A stretch of 7,664 nucleotides of DNA from Solobacterium sp. (GCA_017536845.1 JAFWCP010000061.1:1-7664), one strand, 5' to 3'; counted from the first letter of the stretch, positions 1-6,186 are shown. The notes: generated by a model not told the origin, from the sequence alone. A program made the numbers and translations.

Positions 1-2
1 GG

Positions 3-866
3 GTGCGCAAAACGCTGGAAGAAGCTGAAAAGGCCGGTGTAAAGACGGTCGGCGTTGGCATGAACCTGGATCAGGCAAAGCGGATTCTGTACTTCCCGGA
101 AGCAGGCGGGGTTGGCCTTTTCAGTGTGGGTTTCCGTACCGGCTGCAAGCCCGCAGGGGAACACAAGGCAGGCTGCCTGCTGTGGAATGAGCTGGAAATG
201 ATTGAAGCCAATATCCGGGAGATTAAGGAAAAATGCCGCTGGTGCTGTCTGATTGTCCATGGCGGTGAGGAGTTTACATCATTGCCAAGCCCTTATGTCA
301 GGGAACGTTATCTGAAGTTTCTGAAAATGGGTGCGGATGTCATCGTTGCCCATCATCCTCATGTCCCGATGAATTATGAGACAGTGGGTGATAAGGTGAT
401 CTTTTATTCCCTTGGCAATTTCATCTTTGATACGGATTATCAAAGAGCCCAGTTCCATACCGAAGAAGGTGTTCTCGTCAGACTGAATTTCACGGCTGAG
501 GAGTTCAGCTGGGAAGCTGAAGGGGTAAGGATCCAACGTGGTTCAGAACACATCATGAAAGCACCCCTGCCGCAGATCTTTGAGGATGTGCCGGCGGAAG
601 AATATGAAAAACTGGCGCCTCTGGCCGCAAAGATGTTCCTTGCCGCAACAAAACGCCAGCAGATTTATCTGAATCCGAAGGAGTTCAAGGACAAAACAGA
701 AGAAGAATGGGATGCGCATTTCACCGATCCTAAAAGACGTTACCGTGTTCCCGGGGAAGCGCTGGATTTCACCATCATATGGGATCTGGCCCAGAAAGAA
801 AAAGAAGGTGCCTGGAAGGAAAGCACCCTCGAAAATGTTAAGGAATATATCCTGAAGCAGATGTAA
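3..866 (+). CDS. CapA family (PGA_cap) metallophosphatase-like protein, 5' truncated
   Basis: This is the C-terminal part of a CapA/PgsA-like protein, a calcineurin-like fold associated with poly-gamma-glutamate capsule synthesis but widespread in Firmicutes with unproven roles. The frame is open to the window edge, so the GTG at base 3 is probably internal and the N-terminal metal-binding part is missing. Numbering from that GTG, an HGGEEF motif lies at 86-91 (compare the family HWGxEY), GADVIVAHHPHVP at 110-122, and FYSLGNFIFD at 134-143. These are three characteristic family blocks in the right order and spacing. About 140 residues follow the last block, a longer tail than the minimal domain. 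It ends just before a run of minus-strand genes and converges on them. The family call is firm; the substrate and any capsule role are not shown by the sequence. Confidence 0.9.
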   Translation: MRKTLEEAEKAGVKTVGVGMNLDQAKRILYFPEAGGVGLFSVGFRTGCKPAGEHKAGCLLWNELEMIEANIREIKEKCRWCCLIVHGGEEFTSLPSPYVRERYLKFLKMGADVIVAHHPHVPMNYETVGDKVIFYSLGNFIFDTDYQRAQFHTEEGVLVRLNFTAEEFSWEAEGVRIQRGSEHIMKAPLPQIFEDVPAEEYEKLAPLAAKMFLAATKRQQIYLNPKEFKDKTEEEWDAHFTDPKRRYRVPGEALDFTIIWDLAQKEKEGAWKESTLENVKEYILKQM

Positions 867-891
867 AAAACAGAACAGCTTTACTGTTCTG
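865..891 (-). terminator. Rho-independent terminator of the XRE/membrane-protein pair
   Basis: A perfect 8-bp stem pairs CAGAACAG (871-878) with CTGTTCTG (884-891) around a 5-nt loop. On the minus strand it is followed by six T (865-870). The minus-strand stop codon (881-883) lies inside the loop and stem. On the plus strand no T-run follows, so it should not terminate capA in the same way. Confidence 0.85.
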
Positions 892-1249
892 TGATGGCAG
901 TGATGGATCTGACGGATTCCAGACGGATCAGTTTGTCTTTCACTGTTTTTCCGTATTCCAGGTGGATCAGCAGCCAGTCATTGTCCGCGTCGGTCAATGT
1001 ACAGCTGCCTTTTTTCTGCTGAGCCCAGTAAAGGTCCACATCTTCGTGGTCTTCTTTAAGATCCAGCAGGATCGGTTTATGCAGAAGGTTCAGGGCAATT
1101 CTCTGCAGGGCAGCCCTGTCCATGGCATAGTCGGTGCCTTCCACCTTGGAAAGCTGCTGTTCTAAGGCATCAACCCTGCTTTTGAGGGAGCTGACCTGCA
1201 GATAGGCCATTAACCCGAAGATGCCGAATATGAAACCAACATATTCCAT
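881..1249 (-). CDS. Small membrane-anchored protein, coupled to the XRE regulator
   Basis: This 122-residue protein has no family I recognise. An N-terminal hydrophobic stretch (about residues 3-18) should form one membrane anchor. A heptad-like segment follows (about 20-38, SLKSRVDALEQQLSKVE), then a cytoplasmic-type domain of about 65 residues (57-120). Its start codon shares one base with the stop of the XRE gene upstream (TGATG), and the AGGAGG ribosome binding site lies inside that gene's last codons, so translation is coupled. The C-terminal part resembles the C-terminal domain of the XRE protein: both show a W-x-x-(V/I) strand followed by KLI-x-L-x-SV-x-SI. A partner of the regulator that holds it at, or signals from, the membrane is plausible but inferred. 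Confidence 0.8.
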   Translation of the reverse strand: MEYVGFIFGIFGLMAYLQVSSLKSRVDALEQQLSKVEGTDYAMDRAALQRIALNLLHKPILLDLKEDHEDVDLYWAQQKKGSCTLTDADNDWLLIHLEYGKTVKDKLIRLESVRSITAITEQ

Positions 1250-1698
1250 CAGTGTTCCTCCTCGTTGACAAAGTCAATGCTGAGAACAGAGGCCAACGGG
1301 ATCAGTTTCTCAATTGTGCCCTTCTTTGTCTTTGCGGATACTTTCATCCAGTTGCCTTCAAAGGACAGGATGGTGACATCCTTGTTGAAAAGGTCATAGT
1401 CTCCTTCATCGTCAAAGAAGTTCAGACGGATGGCCCTGCCGACGGCGGCCTGCAGGAGCCTGCTGACCGATGCCTGGGGCGCAGGTGTGTCTTTGGTGAC
1501 ATCATCCTTTAACAGATAATCACAAGAGACATCCAGCAGGGAAGCAATGTCGGAAATCTTGTCAATGTCCGGCAGGACGCTGCCGGTTTCCCAGCGGCCG
1601 ACGGTCTGTCTTGTGACGCAGAGCCTGTCTGCGAATTCAGACTGGGTCATGCCGAGTTCTTTTCGCTTCTGTGCGAGTTTGGTGCCGAAATCTTTCAT
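1249..1698 (-). CDS. XRE-family HTH transcriptional regulator with C-terminal domain
   Basis: This is a 149-residue DNA-binding protein. Residues 7-61 form a Cro/CI-type helix-turn-helix: a KLAQKRKELGMTQSEFADRL helix pair, the recognition segment VTRQTVGRWETG, then LPDIDKISDIASLLDVSCDYLL. A short linker (about 65-85) leads to a C-terminal domain (88-145) rich in predicted beta-strands, with no name I can give. The start is the ATG at 1698, supported by AAGGAG (1712-1707) at 8-nt spacing. It is first in a two-gene unit with the membrane-anchored protein, overlapping by one base. The good promoter just upstream and the repeats around it suggest autoregulation. The HTH call is firm; target genes and the signal sensed are unknown. 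Confidence 0.93.
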   Translation of the reverse strand: MKDFGTKLAQKRKELGMTQSEFADRLCVTRQTVGRWETGSVLPDIDKISDIASLLDVSCDYLLKDDVTKDTPAPQASVSRLLQAAVGRAIRLNFFDDEGDYDLFNKDVTILSFEGNWMKVSAKTKKGTIEKLIPLASVLSIDFVNEEEH

Positions 1699-1720
1699 GG
1701 CATATCTCCTTTACGCCCTT

Positions 1721-1749
1721 ATTGTAGCTGTGGGGGTACCTGTTCACAA
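1721..1749 (-). promoter_or_regulatory. Promoter of the XRE/membrane-protein pair
   Basis: On the minus strand, TTGTGA (1749-1744) and TACAAT (1726-1721) are separated by 17 bp, close to the sigma-A consensus. Transcription would start near 1714, giving a leader of about 16 nt with the AAGGAG almost at its 5' end. Confidence 0.7.
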
Positions 1750-1766
1750 GCATACAGCATGTTCAC
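1741..1766. repeat. Direct repeat TGTTCAC, candidate operator
   Basis: TGTTCAC occurs at 1741-1747 and 1760-1766, 19 bp apart (about two helical turns). The first copy covers most of the -35 element of the XRE gene. This spacing suits a dimeric repressor binding one face of the DNA, but no binding data can be read from sequence. Confidence 0.45.
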
Positions 1767-1795
1767 CATGCAACACGGTATGTTGCATTGATGAA
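1762..1795. repeat. Long inverted repeat between fruK and the XRE promoter
   Basis: A perfect 8-bp core, ATGCAACA (1768-1775) and TGTTGCAT (1781-1788), surrounds CGGTA. The arms extend to about 14 bp (TTCACCATGCAACA against TGTTGCATTGATGAA) with one wobble and one bulged base. It begins 2 bp past the fruK stop and ends about 13 bp upstream of the XRE -35. Neither strand has a T-run after it, so it is either an operator for the XRE protein or a weak 3'-end hairpin of the fruK transcript. Confidence 0.6.
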
Positions 1796-1797
1796 AA

Positions 1798-2697
1798 TCA
1801 AAGGGTCTGAAGGATTTCTTCGATTTCTGCCCTTGTGGCCAGGCCGGAATGGAAGGCAGTAGCCCCGCCGCAGGCCGTGCCGAGCTTTAAGGCATGGCCA
1901 TAGTCTTTTGTCTGAAGGTATCCGGCGACAAAGCCTGCCACCATGGAGTCACCTGCCCCGACGGAATTGACGACGGTGCCTCTGGCAGCTTTGGCGGTAT
2001 GGACATTTCCGTTTTCATCCACAAGGATGGCACCGTCACCGGCCATGGAGACAAGCACATTACGGGCACCTCTTGCCTGCAGTTCTTTCGCGCCGCTGAT
2101 GATGTCTGCTTCTGTTTCCAGTGTTTTTTCCAGCATGGCCGCAAGCTCAATGTGGTTGGGCTTGATCAGGAAGGGATGGTATTTCAATATCTTCAGCAGC
2201 AGTTCCTTTTCCGCATCGACAACGGTGCCGACGCCTTCCGGCAGACCCTGGATGAGCTGTTCGTAGGTATCGGAGGACATGCAGGAAGGGATGGAACCGG
2301 AAAGGATGAGCAGGTCGCCGGATTTAAAGGTGAATGTCTTTTCCTTCAGGCGGCGGAAGTCATCCTCGGTGATGAGCGGGCCTTTGCCGTTGATTTCGGT
2401 TTCATCGTCGGATTTCATCTTGACGTTGATGCGGGTCATGCCCTGGGAAACTTCAACAAAATCGGTGAGAATGCCGTTCCGGTGCAGGCCGTCTTTGAGC
2501 GCTTTGCCGGTAAAGCCGGCAATAAAGCCAAGAGCCGTGCTTCTGACATCAAGCTCTTTGAGAATCCAGGATACATTGATGCCTTTGCCGCCATAGTAGA
2601 TGTTTTCACTCTTGTTGCGGTTGATCTGTCCGGTTTTGAAGTGGTCAACCTGGATGACATAGTCAAGGGCGGGATTGAGGGTGACAGTATAGATCAT
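1798..2697 (-). CDS. fruK: 1-phosphofructokinase (PfkB/ribokinase family)
   Basis: FruK phosphorylates fructose 1-phosphate with ATP to fructose 1,6-bisphosphate in the cytoplasm, feeding PTS-imported fructose into glycolysis. The 299-residue length fits the family. The start MIYTVTLNPALDY is the typical 1-phosphofructokinase beginning. The substrate-side GGKGINVS block lies at 36-43, a GFIAGFTG segment follows, TRINVK and ETEING blocks lie mid-protein, and the C-terminal VNSVGAGDSMVAGF signature places the catalytic Asp at residue 250. The match to Bacillus FruK is close along the whole length. Its ATG overlaps the stop of the SGNH hydrolase gene (ATGA), with AGGAG about 10 nt upstream, so the two are co-translated. 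The usual partners fruR and fruA are absent from the window. Tagatose-6-phosphate kinase (LacC) is the alternative but fits less well. Confidence 0.94.
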   Translation of the reverse strand: MIYTVTLNPALDYVIQVDHFKTGQINRNKSENIYYGGKGINVSWILKELDVRSTALGFIAGFTGKALKDGLHRNGILTDFVEVSQGMTRINVKMKSDDETEINGKGPLITEDDFRRLKEKTFTFKSGDLLILSGSIPSCMSSDTYEQLIQGLPEGVGTVVDAEKELLLKILKYHPFLIKPNHIELAAMLEKTLETEADIISGAKELQARGARNVLVSMAGDGAILVDENGNVHTAKAARGTVVNSVGAGDSMVAGFVAGYLQTKDYGHALKLGTACGGATAFHSGLATRAEIEEILQTL

Positions 2698-3701
2698 TGT
2701 TGCTTTTCTCCTGTTCTATATAATAATGGGAACATTCTGTCCAGAATGACATTGAGCGGGATGGTTTCCTGACAACCGAAGGCTTTTTCCTGCCAGTAAG
2801 CCAGGTCAGGCAGGCTTTCGGACGGGCAGCGGTAAAGCACTTTGTCTTGGAAAAGGAAGTCGGTTTCAGTGCCGTTGGCATGCGTGTGGGCATGTTCATA
2901 CAGGAAAGCCAGCAGCGCATGGAACAACGGGACAAAGGCCGGGTCATCAGCCAAAGCGCACCGGTGGATGAAGGAAGATACCGGCAGGCAGGAAAGGCGG
3001 TCTTTGGGATCAATGCTTTCCAGCAGGGTTTTGAATGTTAAGGCATGGTCTTCCTTCTGCTTTTCCGGCAGGTCGATTTCCTGCAGGAAACTGTATAAAG
3101 CTGCGGCAATGGCCATGTGGCCGCGGGCGGTCAGGTGGATGCCGTCAACCGGAGATACCTCTGCCTGGGCCATGTCGAGAAAGCATGTGCCGGTCTTCTG
3201 AGAGAGGTTCTTCAATGCTTCACCAAGACGTTGGGAAACAATGACGGAGCGGGCATCGAAGTCAGAGCCGAAAGGACCGTCTGCGGCGGCATCGAGAATC
3301 GGGGCCGGGCTGAGAAGCAGGATCTTCGGGCATGAACCGGTTTTTGAGAAAAGGTAAGCGTTGATTTCCTGAACCAGGGATGCCAGAGCAGCCGCAATGT
3401 CGTTTTCATCACGTTGATAGCGGGTTTTGAGGTCATTGGTTCCCAGCATCAGGATGACAAGGTCAAGCGGTTTGTGCATGCTTAATGCCGCATCAACAAA
3501 AGCCAGGCCGTTTTTGAAATGCTCACCCGGTTTGTCCAGGTCTGTAGTCCGGCCGCTGAGCCCTTCGGCAATGATTCTGTATTCACTGCCCAGCAGGATC
3601 TGCAGTCTTGAAGGCCAGCGGATTTCTTCCGGATAGCGTCTGCCGCTTCCCGGCATATATCCCCAGGTATTGGAATCGCCAAAACATAGTATTCTTTTCA
3701 T
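2694..3701 (-). CDS. SGNH/GDSL-family hydrolase with C-terminal extension
   Basis: This is a predicted cytoplasmic serine esterase; no signal peptide is visible. The start is set at 3701 (MKRILCFGDSN) rather than the ATG at 3719, because AGGAG (3714-3710) lies between them at 8 nt from the inner ATG. In the resulting 335 residues, block I GDSNTWGY gives catalytic Ser10, GLSG gives Gly50, GTND gives Asn89, and DGIHLTARGH gives Asp186 and His189, so all four SGNH blocks are intact. The arrangement resembles the arylesterase-like subgroup. Residues 212-335 form an additional, mostly helical region that I do not recognise and that a typical ~210-residue SGNH enzyme lacks. The gene leads a two-gene unit with fruK. 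A sugar or acyl ester substrate connected with that pathway is only a guess. Confidence 0.9.
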   Translation of the reverse strand: MKRILCFGDSNTWGYMPGSGRRYPEEIRWPSRLQILLGSEYRIIAEGLSGRTTDLDKPGEHFKNGLAFVDAALSMHKPLDLVILMLGTNDLKTRYQRDENDIAAALASLVQEINAYLFSKTGSCPKILLLSPAPILDAAADGPFGSDFDARSVIVSQRLGEALKNLSQKTGTCFLDMAQAEVSPVDGIHLTARGHMAIAAALYSFLQEIDLPEKQKEDHALTFKTLLESIDPKDRLSCLPVSSFIHRCALADDPAFVPLFHALLAFLYEHAHTHANGTETDFLFQDKVLYRCPSESLPDLAYWQEKAFGCQETIPLNVILDRMFPLLYRTGEKQQ

Positions 3702-3756
3702 GTGTGAATCTCCTGCCATCTATCTTATCATAGACTTTGCGTGTTAAGGATTTCCG

Positions 3757-3784
3757 ATTATAAAAAAACACCTTCCTTTCAGAA
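3757..3784 (-). promoter_or_regulatory. Candidate promoter for the SGNH hydrolase-fruK unit
   Basis: A perfect TATAAT (3762-3757, minus strand) overlaps the T-run of the preceding terminator. A weak TTCTGA (3784-3779) sits 16 bp upstream. Transcription would begin near 3750, about 50 nt before the start codon. The -10 is good but the -35 is poor, so this is tentative. Confidence 0.35.
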
Positions 3785-3788
3785 GGTG
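3762..3788 (-). terminator. Rho-independent terminator after the alcohol dehydrogenase
   Basis: On the minus strand CACCTTC (3788-3782) pairs perfectly with GAAGGTG (3775-3769) around a 6-nt loop, followed by seven T (3768-3762). It begins about 10 bp after the dehydrogenase stop and separates that gene from the SGNH-fruK unit. Confidence 0.93.
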
Positions 3789-3798
3789 CTGTATTGGG

Positions 3799-4956
3799 TT
3801 AACGGCAGGACAGGATCAGATTGTAAATCTCTTCTCTTGTCAGTGTGCGCAGGTTGTTTGTGGAAACGTTGCAGACTTCGGAGACTGCTTTGGCTGTTTC
3901 TTCACTGACTTCAATGCCGGCTTCGCTGAAGGTTGACGGCAGCTGCAGTGCCTTGACGAATTGACGAAGTGCTTCCACGCCTTCTTCTGCCTTTTCGCCA
4001 TCACTCTGGCCATGGTCCTTGACGCCCATGACTTCGGTCGCAAAGCGGGCAAACCTTGCTTCATCCGCATGGCAGATCAGGCTGTAGTAGGCGGGCAGCA
4101 GGATGGCCAGCTGGGTGCCGTGGGTCTTGTGGGTATAGGCGGCAAGGGCGTTTTCAATGCCGTGGGCCTGGAAGTCGCCGGGCTTGCCGGTATAGAAGCT
4201 GAAACTCTGGATCAGGGAAGAATCCCACATCAGGTTGGAACGGATTTCCTTGTTGTCAGGGTCTTCCATCAGGGCATAGCCGTTGCGGATGATATTGCGC
4301 ATCAGGCTTTCGTTGATTTCATCCCAGACATTCCAGCCTTTGCCGAAATAGGTTTCGGCGCAATGGCTCAGGGAGTCAAAGACGCCGGGAGTAAAGACAC
4401 GCAGCGGGATGCTCATCAGGTAATTGGGGTCTTCGATGACGAATTCCGCATACGGGCCCATCAGTGTTTTCTTCAGGTGTTTTTCTTCATAGGTGCAGGC
4501 ACCGAGATGGTCCATCTCCGCGCCGGCGCCGGAAATGGTCAGCACCATGGCGTATCTGCCCATCTTTTCCGGGAAGCGGTGTTCATCGACTTCCATGGTC
4601 CAGATGTCTTCGTCGGTTTCCGCACCGGCTGCCATGATCTTGATGCTGTCAGCAACCGAACCGCCGCCGACGCCGAGGATCAGGCTGATGTTTTCCTTCT
4701 TGTATAAGGCAATGCCTTCTTTGATCTTTTCATATGTGGGAGAGGACTGGATGCCGCCGAATTCGATGACATTCTTTCCTGCTTCTTTTAATACTGCTGT
4801 AACTTCATCCAGGATGCCGTTGCGCTTGACGGAACCGCCGCCGTAGGCAACCATGATGTTGGGACCAGCGTCCTTAACAGCATTTTTCAGGTGTTTCTGC
4901 ACACCGTTTTCTCCGAAATATACCTTTACAGGCATGTAATATGTGAATTCGTTCAT
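3799..4956 (-). CDS. Iron-containing alcohol dehydrogenase (YqhD/butanol dehydrogenase type)
   Basis: A 385-residue cytoplasmic enzyme predicted to interconvert aldehydes or ketones and alcohols with NAD(P)H. The start MNEFTYYMPVKVYFGENG is chosen because AAGGAGG (4970-4964) lies 7 nt before it and the protein begins where family members begin; the open frame continues to 5163 but that part overlaps the LysR gene and reads as nonsense. The nucleotide-binding motif GVGGGSVADSIK lies at 95-106. The metal ligands expected for the family are present: Asp194 and His198 (DSLSH), His265 (QAHGIENAL) and His279 (KTHGTQLA). YGGGSVKRNG (38-47) matches the YqhD loop that favours NADPH. It follows the LysR gene on the same strand and has its own promoter. 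The family is sure; the natural substrate is not, with butyraldehyde or reactive aldehydes as candidates. Confidence 0.95.
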   Translation of the reverse strand: MNEFTYYMPVKVYFGENGVQKHLKNAVKDAGPNIMVAYGGGSVKRNGILDEVTAVLKEAGKNVIEFGGIQSSPTYEKIKEGIALYKKENISLILGVGGGSVADSIKIMAAGAETDEDIWTMEVDEHRFPEKMGRYAMVLTISGAGAEMDHLGACTYEEKHLKKTLMGPYAEFVIEDPNYLMSIPLRVFTPGVFDSLSHCAETYFGKGWNVWDEINESLMRNIIRNGYALMEDPDNKEIRSNLMWDSSLIQSFSFYTGKPGDFQAHGIENALAAYTHKTHGTQLAILLPAYYSLICHADEARFARFATEVMGVKDHGQSDGEKAEEGVEALRQFVKALQLPSTFSEAGIEVSEETAKAVSEVCNVSTNNLRTLTREEIYNLILSCR

Positions 4957-4980
4957 AACTGATCCTCCTTGTATGAACAG

Positions 4981-5009
4981 AGTATAGCAGAAAGTATTTG
5001 TTATGTGAA
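4981..5009 (-). promoter_or_regulatory. Promoter of the iron alcohol dehydrogenase gene
   Basis: TTCACA (5009-5004) and TATACT (4986-4981) on the minus strand are 17 bp apart; each matches five of six consensus bases. Transcription would start near 4974, only a few bases before the AAGGAGG, so the leader is about 18 nt. The -35 lies within a 26-bp dyad. Confidence 0.75.
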
Positions 5010-5016
5010 ATACTTT
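4991..5016. promoter_or_regulatory. 26-bp dyad over the dehydrogenase -35, candidate LysR operator
   Basis: AAAGTATTT (4991-4999) and AAATACTTT (5008-5016) are perfect 9-bp inverted arms around 8 bp. The dyad contains a T-N11-A arrangement typical of LysR-type sites, and it spans the -35 element and much of the spacer. Binding here would probably block or reposition RNA polymerase. Confidence 0.6.
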
Positions 5017-5032
5017 GATCAAATCATTTGAT
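5014..5032. promoter_or_regulatory. Second dyad cluster upstream of the dehydrogenase promoter
   Basis: TTTGATCAAA (5014-5023) is a perfect 10-bp palindrome. It overlaps ATCAAAT-C-ATTTGAT (5018-5032), a perfect 7-bp dyad around one base. Both abut the -35 dyad and run through the LysR stop codon (5026-5024). With the first dyad they resemble the recognition and activation sites of a LysR-controlled promoter. Confidence 0.5.
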
Positions 5033-5893
5033 ATGCTTGATTTGCATGGAAATTTCATCCAGGAAGGCAGAGAACAGCTTGGTCTGCACCGGTTTTTTCT
5101 TCCATACCATGAGCATTCTGGCGCTGCGTTCCGGTGTGAAAGGAATGGATACAACGCCGTCAATACACTGCTTTACGGTTTCCAGGCAGATGGCTGTGCC
5201 GATCTTTGCCTTCACCATTAACATGGCGCTGTTGAGCATGGTATAGGTGCACCGAATGTGGGAAGGATCAATCATCCATTCCCTGACGGTATTCTGGAAA
5301 TGGCTGTTTTCGGGTATGATCAGCAGTTCTTCCCTGAGGTCTTCGATGCGGACGGAGGATAAGGATGCCAGATGGCTGTCGGTGCGTACGAGGATGCCCC
5401 ACCTGTCGGTGATGTCAAGATCCATCACTTCCAGCTTCATGGTGTTGACGGACTGGATGATCAGCCCCAGATCCACGGTGCCTTTGTATATGGCATCTCT
5501 GATTTCCTCGGAAGTTCCGGCCATGACATGAAAGCAGGTGTTCGGATATTTTTTCTGGAAGGAACTGATGGTGTCCGCAAGGAAGCTGAAGGAATCGGTT
5601 TCCGAAGTTCCCAGATACAGCTCACCGCTGATTTCCGCAGATTCCGAAGGTTCGTGTTTTGCCTTGTCATACAGCATCAGGATATCCTTGGCGGTCTGCC
5701 GGAAACGCAGGCCGTCTTCAGTCAGACGGATGTTCTTGTTTGTTCTTTCGAACAGTTTTCTGCCAAGCTCTTCTTCCAGATCCATCAGCTGTCTTGAAAC
5801 AGTCGGCTGGGAAACATGCAAAAGGCTGGCAGCATGGGAAATGTTTTCTTCCTCTGATACGGCAAGGAAGTATTCCAGTACACGAGTATCCAT
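5024..5893 (-). CDS. LysR-family transcriptional regulator
   Basis: A 289-residue LysR-type regulator of normal length. Residues 1-60 carry the winged helix-turn-helix (RVLEYFLAVSEEENISHAAS, VSQPTVSRQLMDLEEELGRKLFER, then IRLTEDG). A linker helix follows, and residues 89-285 form the periplasmic-binding-protein-like effector domain (GELYLGTSETDSF, DLGLI, RWGILVRTDSHLA, GTAICLETV). The start at 5893 is supported by AGGAG (5907-5903) at 9 nt. The gene is transcribed in the same direction as the dehydrogenase, 67 bp upstream of it, rather than divergently as is common for LysR. The dyads in that gap make the dehydrogenase its likely target. The effector is unknown; an aldehyde or alcohol-related metabolite is inference from context. 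Confidence 0.94.
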   Translation of the reverse strand: MDTRVLEYFLAVSEEENISHAASLLHVSQPTVSRQLMDLEEELGRKLFERTNKNIRLTEDGLRFRQTAKDILMLYDKAKHEPSESAEISGELYLGTSETDSFSFLADTISSFQKKYPNTCFHVMAGTSEEIRDAIYKGTVDLGLIIQSVNTMKLEVMDLDITDRWGILVRTDSHLASLSSVRIEDLREELLIIPENSHFQNTVREWMIDPSHIRCTYTMLNSAMLMVKAKIGTAICLETVKQCIDGVVSIPFTPERSARMLMVWKKKPVQTKLFSAFLDEISMQIKHIK

Positions 5894-5920
5894 AAGCAGG
5901 CTCTCCTAAAAGCAACTGTC

Positions 5921-5929
5921 ATTATACCA
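5921..5929 (-). promoter_or_regulatory. Extended -10 promoter of the LysR gene
   Basis: TGGTATAAT on the minus strand is a perfect -10 with the TGn extension. No convincing -35 lies 16-18 bp upstream, which an extended -10 can compensate for. Transcription would start near 5914, about 20 nt before the ATG. Confidence 0.65.
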
Positions 5930-5945
5930 TGGATTCTGTGTCTGC

Positions 5946-5965
5946 CTGTATCTCTGTATCTGTAT
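5946..5965. repeat. Three copies of CTGTAT upstream of the LysR promoter
   Basis: CTGTAT occurs at 5946-5951, 5954-5959 and 5960-5965 (ATACAG on the minus strand), filling the gap between the upstream terminator and the LysR extended -10. It may be an activator or autoregulatory site, or simple low-complexity sequence. Confidence 0.35.
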
Positions 5966-5990
5966 AAAAAAACCACGGCATTTGCCGTGG
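5966..5990 (-). terminator. Strong Rho-independent terminator after the 44-codon gene
   Basis: On the minus strand CCACGGCA pairs with TGCCGTGG (arms at 5973-5980 and 5983-5990 in window coordinates), followed by seven T (5972-5966). It lies 13 bp after the stop of the small gene and insulates it from lysR. Confidence 0.95.
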
Positions 5991-6003
5991 CCTGTTTATA
6001 TGC

Positions 6004-6138
6004 TCAGCCTCTTCTTAAAGAACCAAGTGCCAGCAATACGGTATTCCAGAGAGAGCCTCTGTCTGAGGACTCATATTCAGCTTCTTCATACAGCGGTCTG
6101 CCGGTCATTACAGCAGCTTCCATCAATGTTTTCATCAT
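6004..6138 (-). CDS. Small protein of 44 residues, unknown function
   Basis: The sequence starts MMKTLMEAAVMTGRPLYEEA and ends SLWNTVLLALGSLRRG. No family is recognised. The middle is acidic and polar (YEEAEYESSDRG, about 17-28). The C-terminal third (29-40) is a hydrophobic or amphipathic helix capped by two Arg, which could touch a membrane, though it is too short for a sure transmembrane span. Support for a real gene is contextual: AGGAGG (6153-6148) lies 9 nt before the first ATG, a TATACT -10 lies upstream, and a strong terminator follows directly. The second ATG, 3 nt further on, is the alternative start. It appears monocistronic. A leader peptide is unlikely, since termination follows with no gene in between. 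A dual-function small RNA is possible. Confidence 0.72.
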   Translation of the reverse strand: MMKTLMEAAVMTGRPLYEEAEYESSDRGSLWNTVLLALGSLRRG

Positions 6139-6162
6139 GGTTTCTTACCTCCTGACGATTCT

Positions 6163-6180
6163 GTCATCTTCCTTGATGAC
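6163..6180 (-). promoter_or_regulatory. 5'-end hairpin of the small-protein transcript
   Basis: GTCATC and GATGAC form a perfect 6-bp stem around AAGGAA (minus strand). The predicted transcription start near 6180 coincides with the first base of the stem, and the hairpin ends 9 nt before the AGGAGG. The loop sequence AAGGAA itself resembles a ribosome binding site. A 5'-terminal stem of this kind commonly stabilises mRNA. Confidence 0.5.
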
Positions 6181-6186
6181 ATGAAC

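Noticed and set aside
1894..2772. Long open frame of 292 codons on the plus strand
   Set aside because: It is antisense to fruK, which is unmistakable, and has no ribosome binding site or family features.
3702..3719. Upstream ATG of the SGNH hydrolase
   Set aside because: The AGGAG site lies downstream of this ATG, so it serves the ATG at 3701, where the family sequence begins.
3961..4707. 248-codon open frame on the plus strand
   Set aside because: It is the antisense shadow of the dehydrogenase gene.
4957..5163. N-terminal extension of the dehydrogenase frame up to an ATG at 5163
   Set aside because: It overlaps the LysR gene, reads as low-quality sequence, and the strong AAGGAGG with MNEFTYY start at 4956 matches the family start.
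5987..6184. 65-codon plus-strand frame over the small gene
   Set aside because: It begins inside a terminator stem, has no ribosome binding site, and the opposite strand has full gene signals.
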